From: Bacillota bacterium | GTDB taxonomy: Bacteria; Bacillota; Sulfobacillia; Sulfobacillales; Sulfobacillaceae | Length of the DNA: 5,036 bases | NCBI GenBank assembly: GCA_021820675.1 | Contig: JAKADI010000196.1 | Span: forward strand, 1 to 5,036 | Direction of reading: 5' to 3' | Translations under genes and position numbers: made by a program | Notes under the pieces: model-generated | Databases searched by the model: none | Seen by the model: only the letters and a program-made list of their open reading frames with translations | Told to the model about the DNA's origin: nothing | Shown: piece after piece, positions 1 to 4,757 of the stretch | How positions within the stretch are numbered: the stretch's first letter is position 1 | How the letters are laid out: the number at the start of each line of letters is the position of its first letter

Positions 1-3
1 TAA

Positions 4-18
4 TCTGACGGGGTCAGA
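4..18. repeat. Short perfect hairpin (TCTGAC / GTCAGA)
   Basis: Six-base perfect arms (4-9 and 13-18) enclose a GGG loop. Read on the minus strand it lies just beyond the TAG that ends the suspected pseudogene at 32-318, and is followed by TTA rather than a real T-run. It could be a weak terminator or part of a mobile-element terminus; the sequence alone does not decide. Confidence 0.4.
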
Positions 19-31
19 TGCCATAGCCTGA

Positions 32-318
32 CTAACATGACAGCCGAGAACGCGCCCAAACTGCCAGAACCTGGCTTATGGCGGAAAAACCACGAATCGT
101 TGCCATACCCCCTATTGGCTTATCGACCATGTCAAACTGACGAAATCCCCGAGTCCATTCGGATTGGGCAAACCATCGTAAGGCAGTTTTATGGCTGATT
201 GTGTCAAATTATGTCAGCGAAAATAGGTTACAAATCGACTTCGTTTTTCTTGCGGATCATCCGTCACAACGCGGAAAATGAAAAGGGAAACAACGTCTTT
301 TGAATGAGTACAGGTATT
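32..318 (-). pseudogene. Possible decayed, frameshifted C-terminal fragment of an unidentified protein
   Basis: No intact gene is visible in 1-450, but two minus-strand frames read like protein. The first is open over 217-318 (34 codons), contains FRVVTDDPQEKRSRFVTYFR and ends in TGA at 214-216. The second is open over 35-208 (58 codons), contains HKTALRWFAQSEWTRGFRQF and ends in TAG at 32-34. One frameshift near 209-216 would join them into about 92 codons ending just before the hairpin at 4-18. No start codon or ribosome binding site is visible. The composition, with several Trp, Arg and Phe, recalls the C-terminus of a DDE transposase, but I cannot match a family. A plus-strand frame (37-198, 53 codons) is also open and lacks a ribosome binding site. 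This is an inference from coding texture only. Confidence 0.27.
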
Positions 319-410
319 TTAAGGTGGCTAAGACGGATTCCGCTCTCTATAACAGTGGGCGGACATTCTAACTAAATGATGCGAACAGACCTGATATAGC
401 GGATTTCCGC
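253..410. promoter_or_regulatory. Three related CGGA-TCCG palindromes upstream of the secreted protein gene
   Basis: Three short palindromes share the half-site CGGA/TCCG: CGGATCATCCG at 253-263, CGGATTCCG at 334-342, and GCGGATTTCCGC at 399-410. Their centres are about 80 and 66 bases apart. All lie between the suspected pseudogene and the TTG start at 451, so they could be binding sites of a dimeric regulator acting on the protease gene. A possible -10-like TATAAC lies at 348-353 and TATAGC at 395-400, but no convincing -35 box accompanies either. Promoter position is therefore unresolved. Confidence 0.3.
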
Positions 411-438
411 CTTGGCGAAGGCTCGGAACAAGAAATAT

Positions 439-444
439 GGAGGG
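439..444 (+). promoter_or_regulatory. Ribosome binding site GGAGGG that fixes the TTG start at 451
   Basis: GGAGGG lies seven bases before the TTG at 451. The longer in-frame TTG at 412 has no such site; its upstream bases are the palindrome at 399-410. Starting at 451 also places a textbook signal peptide at the very N-terminus, so two independent cues agree. Confidence 0.8.
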
Positions 445-450
445 TTGGAA

Positions 451-1512
451 TTGAAAACATTACGGTTTATTGTTGGCTTAATCGTTTTAAGTGAGCTGTT
501 ATCTTCATCACCCAGTATTTCCGCTCAAAGTGTTTCTCAAGCGTCTAGGGAGTCTACGAACAACGTTACTCGCCCTCAAGTTATTGTAACGGGAAAGCCC
601 CTATCTTCTCCTTCGATTCCCCCAACAGCGATTACACTCAAACCAGGCCAGCCAATTCCGGTTCATGCGCGGATAGGACAAGTATTTGTCTCTCCCAAAA
701 TTGTACCGCCGAATTTTCACGGGCTCATTGTGCATGCGAATCCGGGCCAATCGGTGTCTATTAAGAATTATTCCGGCCCTGTCATAATCATGCCAACGTA
801 TCCTACAATAACTAAAATTATCCCTGCTCAGCAATCATTAATGAAATCTACAGCTTTCTTTTCTAATTTAAGTTATTCGAACTCTACTGCCGCGAAAACC
901 GCGGTGCTATTTGCTGAATACATCAATGGGGCGTCATCGTATGGTGGAATTCTCGACTTTAATGGGACTTGGGTTACGGATAATCACGTTTTAAACGACA
1001 TTGATGTCAATCCCATGTCTCCGCCCCGATTTATTCAAATCGCCCATTCTGCGACCGGCGATGTGGCGGAGTCATACAATGTTGAGGATATCTATAGTTA
1101 TACACTAGGCTTAGCCTCACCGTACAATGTCGGTGCACCGACGGGATCAGCCTATGTGATGACAGTGGTGAACAGTCCATCCCTAGGGCAAAGCGTCTTT
1201 GATTATAGCCAAATTCAGCGTTCATCTTTTGGTAATTATATTCAGAATGCATCCATTATCCGATTGCGTGTGGGACCAGGAGCCAATGTATATCCTGATC
1301 CTATGACAAACATCTATGATCGGTTTAGTCCTATAGGAATTGTGACTAATGGGTGGTCAGGAACAGGCGTTTGGGACGCTCAAAACCATCTAATCGCTAT
1401 GACTGAAGGGGGGAGTAGTTCCAAGAATATGTTTTGGGGATTCAATGGCGGAGATATCCGAAACTTTTGCAATGAGGTGGGCATTGCGTATAATACATCC
1501 TATGGAAGTTGA
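451..1512 (+). CDS. Secreted divergent trypsin-like (chymotrypsin-fold) serine protease
   Basis: This encodes a 353-residue protein, probably exported. Residues 1-25 form a signal peptide: MKTLRF, then a hydrophobic core IVGLIVLSELL, then a likely cleavage after SISA at 25. Residues 26-145 are rich in Ser, Pro, Thr and Val with no clear domain and may be a propeptide or wall-spanning linker. From about 147 the protein resembles bacterial trypsin-like peptidases. GTWVTDNHVL carries the candidate catalytic His179, and GWSGTGVWDAQNHL carries the candidate Ser303 in a motif like the family GxSGxxVWD. Asp213 in VEDIYSYTLG is the best candidate for the third residue, though Asp204 is possible. There is one Cys (340), so no disulfide. 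The Gly-Trp before Ser303 differs from the classical GDSGG, so activity is not assured. The start at TTG 451 is chosen for its GGAGGG site. A gene-poor 154 bp separates it from the next gene on the same strand. Family is inferred from motifs; the substrate is unknown. Confidence 0.65.
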   Translation: MKTLRFIVGLIVLSELLSSSPSISAQSVSQASRESTNNVTRPQVIVTGKPLSSPSIPPTAITLKPGQPIPVHARIGQVFVSPKIVPPNFHGLIVHANPGQSVSIKNYSGPVIIMPTYPTITKIIPAQQSLMKSTAFFSNLSYSNSTAAKTAVLFAEYINGASSYGGILDFNGTWVTDNHVLNDIDVNPMSPPRFIQIAHSATGDVAESYNVEDIYSYTLGLASPYNVGAPTGSAYVMTVVNSPSLGQSVFDYSQIQRSSFGNYIQNASIIRLRVGPGANVYPDPMTNIYDRFSPIGIVTNGWSGTGVWDAQNHLIAMTEGGSSSKNMFWGFNGGDIRNFCNEVGIAYNTSYGS

Positions 1513-1554
1513 AATGCCATCAGGATCCTCCGAGAGTGGAAAAAGAACTTCCAT
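1502..1554 (+). terminator. Possible weak terminator: 9-bp inverted repeat over the protease stop
   Basis: ATGGAAGTT (1502-1510) is perfectly complementary to AACTTCCAT (1546-1554), with a 35-base loop that contains the small palindrome AGGATCCT (1522-1529). The 3' arm is followed by CTTTTA, a short T-run. The long loop and short T-tract make it a poor intrinsic terminator. The rest of the gap to 1654 shows no clear promoter. Confidence 0.3.
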
Positions 1555-1666
1555 CTTTTAGCGTGCGAATCCGTGCTTCGGTAATGGAATGACTACACAA
1601 AACGTTTCCAACACAAACACACCAATCCGTGAGATGATGGGGTGAAAACAGAATAGGAGGCGCTGA

Positions 1667-2722
1667 ATGGAACCGTTACCTTCGTGGTACGTTGCGGCGT
1701 TGCAGCAAGCTTGGGCCGAAGACCGGGACATTCGCTATGGAATCGTCCACCGCATTGTTTCGCCTGTCATGGATTTCCCCGAACTATTCCAGCAAATAAC
1801 CCGTTTGCCGTGGCGGCAGTGGAGAGTGGGTGACAGACGAATAGTGGAAATAGGCTCAACATTACCGCATAGGATGACGGATACTCCGGCGATTGCGCAT
1901 CGAATAGGTCATATATGGATTGGAGCTGAATGTGCATTGCGTCGGGTGTGGGGTACGCCCCCTTCTGCGTCCACATTATGGCTTGCTCGCGTCGCCCATT
2001 GGGATCTTTATCGTACCCAGGTCGGTGGGCTAATTGACGTAAATGATCATGTATTACAACAGATTGTTGCTAATCATCCCGATCGGTGTCAAATGAGCCG
2101 GGCTGAACAATGGGTGTTACGTCATCGGTGGGATCCGCAAAAATGGTATCCCTTTCACGAAGGAACCGGTGCTATGCGCCGAGCCCCCTTTTGGGGAATG
2201 TGGACCCTAGTTCCCAACCAAGCTGCTGTAATGGCGGATATGGATGCTCGTTGGGCATATCAAGCTCCAGCGCGTCTCATAACGGCTGTTATTGCGCGGA
2301 CGGTATCCGCGGCGCTCATCCAGTCAACATCACCACCGATGACGAGTCTTCTATTTCGCTCGATCCACAGGCTGACTCCACGTCACTACTTTTTGCGGAA
2401 TTTGATCGCGACAGTGTGGAAACGATATCGTCAAGGGATCCGTTGGGAAGAGGCATTAATGTGGATTTCACAAGAGTTTCATTACTACCCCTGGGATCAC
2501 TGCGTCCCTAATTTCTTGATTGTGGTGATTGCCTTACTCTATGCGCAGCAGGACTTCGATCAGGCGTTAAAAATTGTTCAATATGCTGGATGGGATGTCG
2601 CCACTAACGCGTTGTTGACAGGAGTGTTCCTAGCCTTGCAAACCTCCATTGATCCCGACGAATCCTGGACTCCTCTTCTGTCTTCCGCAATTCACTCTAT
2701 GGTCGTCCGTTTGCGTTCATAG
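1667..2722 (+). CDS. ADP-ribosylglycohydrolase-fold protein, probably degenerate
   Basis: A 351-residue cytoplasmic protein with no signal peptide; the start is fixed by AGGAGG at 1655-1660, six bases before the ATG. Its C-terminal half follows the layout of the long ADP-ribosylglycohydrolase (DraG/ARH-like) family. A segment near 169-196 (GAMRRAPFWGMW then an Ala-rich, Asp-containing stretch) is followed by WEEAL at 260-264 and then by HCVPNFLIVVIALLYAQQDF (278-297). That last block matches the family pattern H-x-x-P-N, an aliphatic helix and a small-residue DF turn. It leads to AGWDVATNALLTG (307-319), where relatives have GGxDTDxN. Here the second Asp is replaced (D310-V-A). RMTDT at 69-73 resembles the N-terminal TDDT motif with one Asp missing. 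If these alignments hold, metal-binding residues are lost and the protein may bind rather than cleave ADP-ribose-type ligands. The N-terminal 150 residues are otherwise unrecognised. Family is inferred from memory of motifs. Confidence 0.55.
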   Translation: MEPLPSWYVAALQQAWAEDRDIRYGIVHRIVSPVMDFPELFQQITRLPWRQWRVGDRRIVEIGSTLPHRMTDTPAIAHRIGHIWIGAECALRRVWGTPPSASTLWLARVAHWDLYRTQVGGLIDVNDHVLQQIVANHPDRCQMSRAEQWVLRHRWDPQKWYPFHEGTGAMRRAPFWGMWTLVPNQAAVMADMDARWAYQAPARLITAVIARTVSAALIQSTSPPMTSLLFRSIHRLTPRHYFLRNLIATVWKRYRQGIRWEEALMWISQEFHYYPWDHCVPNFLIVVIALLYAQQDFDQALKIVQYAGWDVATNALLTGVFLALQTSIDPDESWTPLLSSAIHSMVVRLRS

Positions 2723-3027
2723 TAGACCCCAAAGGCATGGAGCGGTCCATGATGAGGATCTTCTGAACGTGCAGGACAGTTCGACGGACTGTTCAATCAT
2801 TTCCCCAATATCAATAATATGGATCAAGACATTCGAAGCAATCTCCGGACCGTGGTGGCGAGTAACTCTTTATCTTGTTGAGATGTCATGAGGGGAAACG
2901 TGATCTTTCTTGGCTCCCTATATCGTGAACCGCATCGGGTTCGTCACAGAAAAAGCAGCCATAATCTTCCTTCTTGGCGTCATCAGACGATGATCTCAAC
3001 CCGTGTCGGAATGCTAGGGATGATGAA
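2723..3027. other. Gene-poor stretch with hairpins and short protein-like frames
   Basis: No gene with a start and ribosome binding site is convincing here. On the plus strand a 44-codon frame ending at TGA 2879-2881 reads like protein (QFDGLFNHFPNINNMDQDI) but has no upstream start, so it may be a remnant. On the minus strand the tail of a frame ending near 2886 includes YGCFFCDEP, also without a supported start. Small inverted repeats lie at 2736-2751, 2927-2942 (GAACC/GGTTC) and 2980-2993 (TCATC/GATGA). None has a T-run, so termination of the genes on either side is unresolved. Confidence 0.4.
2736..2751. repeat. Perfect hairpin CATGGA-GCGG-TCCATG after the plus-strand gene
   Basis: Six-base perfect arms surround a four-base loop, 13 bases after the stop of the ADP-ribosylglycohydrolase-fold gene. 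Its location suggests an mRNA 3'-end structure, but the bases that follow are GATGAGGATC, with no T-tract. It is not a standard intrinsic terminator. Confidence 0.35.
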
Positions 3028-3378
3028 CTAGGAGACAAAGCGTTGCTTGCGGCGGATGCCGTGACGATCCGGCGGCCCCAGCACGACCCGCACGAGACCG
3101 GCCCGTTCGAGCCGTTGCAACCAGCGCCACGCCTGGCCCCGTCCCACGCCAAAGCGTTGGGCCAACAAATCCGACGTGATCGGCATGCCCGACGGCCATT
3201 GCCGCACCGTACGCAACACGGCCGACCACGTAGGGGGAGATAAGACCGGAGAGGGAGGGGTGGGACGGACCGGCAAGATCCGACGCGGTGACGTGAACGG
3301 AACGACGCCCGGGCCTTCGGCAATGTCGGGTCCCCGGCGTAGGCGATCCCACCAGGTGCGCCATGTCAGACGTTGCAT
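3028..3378 (-). CDS. Small winged-helix-turn-helix DNA-binding protein
   Basis: A 116-residue basic protein. The ATG at 3378 is preferred over an in-frame ATG two codons upstream because the AGGGGGG site (3385-3391) lies six bases before it; the upstream ATG abuts that site directly. Residues 1-26 are Trp- and Arg-rich, and 27-50 are Pro-rich and probably disordered. Residues 51-100 read as a winged helix. They comprise a first helix (WSAVLRTVRQW), a second helix ITSDLLAQRFGV (67-78) and a recognition helix GRGQAWRWLQRLERAGL (79-95). A wing follows through LVRVVLGPPDRHGIRRKQRF. The pattern resembles MarR/IclR-type or replication-associated winged helices, without assigning a family. It is the second gene of a GC-rich cassette, 41 bases after the 71-aa gene. 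The promoter-overlapping repeat at 3656-3675 is a plausible target, suggesting autoregulation. The minus-strand frame was chosen over several overlapping ones because of this fold and the ribosome binding site. Confidence 0.7.
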   Translation of the reverse strand: MQRLTWRTWWDRLRRGPDIAEGPGVVPFTSPRRILPVRPTPPSPVLSPPTWSAVLRTVRQWPSGMPITSDLLAQRFGVGRGQAWRWLQRLERAGLVRVVLGPPDRHGIRRKQRFVS

Positions 3379-3419
3379 GACCATCCCCCCTGATGTTCGG
3401 GGAACGTCTTCCGCCCCCG

Positions 3420-3635
3420 TTAATATCCTGGAATTTGCAGTTCTCGCAGGATCTGTGAGCCGTGCATTAAGCGAAAGGCCACATAATCGGTGGGATCCGT
3501 GATCGTGGTCGCCCAGATCTCCAAGGCATCTGCTCCCGTCATCACCGCCGGATCCCAGCCGGGACCAAACGGCGGGGCTTGCGTGATCACGGCCTGGATC
3601 GCGGCCGGATCCGTAATCCGTTGCATACAGTACAC
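3420..3635 (-). CDS. Hypothetical 71-aa protein, first gene of the winged-helix cassette
   Basis: I do not recognise this protein. The GTG at 3635 is preferred because AAGGAG (3647-3652) lies 11 bases upstream; an in-frame ATG at 3626 is the alternative (68 aa). An ATG closer to the site (3643) is in another frame and ends after 18 codons. The protein is soluble-looking and acidic to neutral, with a helix-like start (AAIQAVITQA), a Pro/Gly-rich turn (PPFGPGWDP), a helix (GADALEIWATT) and a strand-like C-terminus (YVAFRLMHG, then ILRELQIPGY). The tripeptide TDP occurs twice (8-10, 46-48) and WDP once. The third codon positions are strongly GC-biased, which supports real coding. It is probably co-transcribed with the winged-helix gene downstream; the pair could be a small regulatory or toxin-antitoxin-like module, but nothing in the sequence proves that. 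Confidence 0.55.
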   Translation of the reverse strand: MYCMQRITDPAAIQAVITQAPPFGPGWDPAVMTGADALEIWATTITDPTDYVAFRLMHGSQILRELQIPGY

Positions 3636-3655
3636 GTGCTCATTCGCTCCTTGTG

Positions 3656-3675
3656 ACAGATTAAAACAGATTAAA
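3656..3675 (-). repeat. Perfect tandem 10-bp repeat, candidate operator
   Basis: ACAGATTAAA occurs twice back to back (3656-3665 and 3666-3675); on the coding strand this reads TTTAATCTGT twice. It begins three bases upstream of the AAGGAG site of the 71-aa gene and covers the predicted -10 box and likely transcription start. A regulator bound here would block transcription of the cassette, and the winged-helix protein encoded in that cassette is the obvious candidate. The binding is inferred. Confidence 0.5.
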
Positions 3676-3698
3676 TAGGATGTACCCATTCCGCACAA
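3670..3698 (-). promoter_or_regulatory. Predicted promoter of the winged-helix cassette
   Basis: On the minus strand TTGTGC (3693-3698) and TTTAAT (3670-3675) are separated by exactly 17 bases. The -10 box matches the consensus at five of six positions, the -35 at three of six. The expected start of transcription falls inside the second copy of the tandem repeat, about 25-30 bases before the GTG start. Confidence 0.5.
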
Positions 3699-3753
3699 CC
3701 CGATCTTCAGAATGGGGACGCAATCGATATTTTGTGTGACTATGGATAGTATA

Positions 3754-3764
3754 GCGCGAAAAGG
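3754..3764. repeat. Left copy of an 11-bp inverted pair flanking the kinase gene
   Basis: GCGCGAAAAGG here is exactly repeated in the opposite orientation at 4629-4639 (CCTTTTCGCGC). The two copies bracket the guanylate-kinase-like gene. The left copy overlaps the terminator T-tract and the right copy lies inside the 36-aa reading frame, so the pair may be coincidental. Confidence 0.3.
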
Positions 3765-3814
3765 AAAAACGCGCCGTTCATCTCACCGCCTAAGAGGCGG
3801 GAGACTTCTGGCGC
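3759..3814 (-). terminator. Intrinsic terminator of the kinase operon (nested hairpin plus T-tract)
   Basis: Read on the minus strand, seven bases after the kinase TAA, an outer stem GCGCC/GGCGC (3810-3814 with 3771-3775) encloses a purine-rich 5x5 internal loop (AGAAG opposite TGAAC). Inside that is an inner stem TCTC-CCGCC / GGCGG-GAGA with a one-base bulge and a TCTTA loop (3781-3804). GTTTTTCCTTTT (3759-3770) follows. This is strong evidence for Rho-independent termination. The inner hairpin with its GAAG and GATGAAC flanks also resembles, from memory, the right end of IS200/IS605-type elements; no transposase or tnpB is present in the window. Confidence 0.75.
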
Positions 3815-3821
3815 AAGTACG

Positions 3822-4595
3822 TTAAAACGAACTCAATGTCCTGGCCGAAACAATTTTTTTGAGATCATCAATCGCTTGTGACAGGTCATCGTTAATAATA
3901 AGATAATCCGCTAACTGACGCGCCTCTTCAACTTCTTGCTGCATGGTCGGCCAACGCACGGCGAAATCGTGTTCGGACGTTCCCCGTTGGGCCAAACGCT
4001 GATGCAAGGTTGCGGGGTTGGGGGGAAGCACCGCCACAATGGTCGATTGTGATGACCAACGCTGTTTGATTGTCCGAGCCCCTTCGAGTCCCATAGAGAT
4101 GACGACAATTTGATTCTGGTGTAACGTGTCTTGCAACGATGTCACAGGAGTGCCATACCATGTGCCATAGAGATATTCGCGCTCCACTAAGTCTCCCTGG
4201 CGAAAGGCCACGTCAAATTGACTTGGTGTCACAAACACGTAATCACGTCCAGGCACTTCGCCCGGTCGAGGGGGGCGTGTCGTCCACGTGATGATGCGAT
4301 GCCCTAATCCCTCGCAGGTGAGAGCATTTGCTAAGGTTGTTTTGCCCGCTCCGCTGGGACCCACCAGCACAAAAATATGCCCTTTCATGGCGGCCGCGAT
4401 ATTCGGGGAATGTTTGGGTAAGGCGACGGCATCCCGCCCATAATGGGCATGAAAGAGTCCTTTGAACGGGTTTTCCGAGCGAGCGTTTGCAAAAAGGTCT
4501 AAGGTTTCAGGCGATGAGGGGATAGTGCCTACATAGCCCATAACCGCTGTCACTTTTAGCCAATCTTCTAGTAGACGGTGGACATCACAATTCAT
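3822..4595 (-). CDS. Guanylate-kinase-like protein with a 70-aa N-terminal extension
   Basis: A 257-residue cytoplasmic protein. The start at ATG 4595 is fixed by AAGGAGGAG (4602-4610). Residues 70-257 form a complete guanylate kinase domain, an enzyme family that converts GMP and ATP to GDP and ADP. The P-loop GPSGAGKT lies at 79-86. The GMP-binding region TWTTRPPRPGEVPGRDYVFV (103-122) has Arg107, Arg110 and Tyr119. Glu138, Tyr147 and Thr149 (YGTP), the lid arginines Arg200, Arg204 and Arg214, and NDDL (235-238) are also present. Aligned without gaps to yeast guanylate kinase as I recall it, the family DID(x)QG motif is here SMGLEG (167-172): both acidic residues are replaced by Ser167 and Gly169. 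Activity or base specificity may therefore differ. Residues 1-69 have no counterpart in ordinary guanylate kinases of about 200 aa; this part is Leu-rich, with HAHYGRDAVALP at 49-60. It is probably an accessory paralogue rather than the housekeeping gmk. Confidence 0.8.
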   Translation of the reverse strand: MNCDVHRLLEDWLKVTAVMGYVGTIPSSPETLDLFANARSENPFKGLFHAHYGRDAVALPKHSPNIAAAMKGHIFVLVGPSGAGKTTLANALTCEGLGHRIITWTTRPPRPGEVPGRDYVFVTPSQFDVAFRQGDLVEREYLYGTWYGTPVTSLQDTLHQNQIVVISMGLEGARTIKQRWSSQSTIVAVLPPNPATLHQRLAQRGTSEHDFAVRWPTMQQEVEEARQLADYLIINDDLSQAIDDLKKIVSARTLSSF

Positions 4596-4705
4596 CAGTA
4601 TCTCCTCCTTAAAGTTATTGTGATCATCCCTTTTCGCGCCGATAACGTTCCGAGTAAAATCATCATACTCACAAGAAAGCCGGCGAGACACAAACGAAGG
4701 GGCAT
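4595..4705 (-). CDS. 36-aa putative single-pass membrane micropeptide, coupled to the kinase gene
   Basis: A 36-residue frame with a short MPLR start, a hydrophobic segment LCLAGFLVSMMILLGTLSA (5-23) and a basic tail ending LRRRY. It begins at ATG 4705 with AAAGGA (4714-4719) eight bases upstream. Its TGA (4595-4597) shares one base with the ATG of the guanylate-kinase-like gene (TGATG), and its last codons contain the kinase ribosome binding site. This is a classical arrangement for translational coupling. The hydrophobic segment is long enough to span a membrane, or it could be an uncleaved signal peptide. No family is recognised. It could also be a leader peptide whose translation merely controls the kinase. 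The frame is computed directly from the sequence; the function is inferred. Confidence 0.5.
   Translation of the reverse strand: MPLRLCLAGFLVSMMILLGTLSARKGMITITLRRRY
4602..4610 (-). promoter_or_regulatory. Strong ribosome binding site deciding the kinase start
   Basis: AAGGAGGAG lies six bases before ATG 4595. An in-frame GTG at 4691 would add 32 residues but has no comparable site and would overlap the 36-aa frame throughout, so the shorter protein is preferred. Confidence 0.8.
4629..4639. repeat. Right copy of the 11-bp inverted pair flanking the kinase gene
   Basis: CCTTTTCGCGC is the exact reverse complement of GCGCGAAAAGG at 3754-3764. It lies within the 36-aa frame, encoding its Ala-Arg-Lys region on the minus strand. 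Confidence 0.3.
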
Positions 4706-4716
4706 GGGCCTGGTCC

Positions 4717-4751
4717 TTTCGAAAACCTGAGTGAAGGATTCTCGAAAGAAT
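4717..4751. promoter_or_regulatory. Two palindromes sharing TTTCGA between the small membrane ORFs
   Basis: TTTCGAAA (4717-4724) and ATTCT-CGAA-AGAAT (4738-4751) both contain TTTCGA on one strand and lie in the 52-bp gap between the 56-aa and 36-aa frames. The first overlaps the ribosome binding site of the 36-aa frame. They may be regulator sites or small mRNA hairpins; the evidence is weak. Confidence 0.25.
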
Positions 4752-4757
4752 TTCTCT

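Noticed and set aside
29..226. TGTCA-rich repeated motifs (29-50, 130-146, 202-226) as transposase binding sites of an IS21-like end
   Set aside because: The matches are imperfect and lie inside the protein-like minus-strand frames, where repeated Phe-Asp codons explain part of the similarity.
412..450. Longer N-terminus of the secreted protein from TTG 412
   Set aside because: No ribosome binding site precedes it, and it would place 13 mostly charged and polar residues before an otherwise ideal signal peptide.
2110..2511. 133-codon plus-strand frame inside the ADP-ribosylglycohydrolase-fold gene
   Set aside because: Ser-rich composition and full overlap with a gene that has a good start and family motifs; it is a shadow.
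2649..2891. 80-codon plus-strand frame overlapping the end of the ADP-ribosylglycohydrolase-fold gene
   Set aside because: No ribosome binding site, it starts inside the other gene, and no recognisable motif is present.
2921..2968. 14-codon minus-strand ORF with an AAGGA site (ATG near 2962)
   Set aside because: Too short to support, ends at once in TAG, and has no conserved feature visible.
2886..3364. Overlapping minus-strand frames of 145 and 116 codons across the winged-helix gene
   Set aside because: They are Arg-, Cys- and Ser-rich translations typical of shadow frames in GC-rich DNA and have no fold or ribosome binding site.
4596..4691. Kinase start at GTG 4691
   Set aside because: No suitable ribosome binding site; the AAGGAGGAG site clearly serves ATG 4595, and the region is better explained by the overlapping 36-aa frame.
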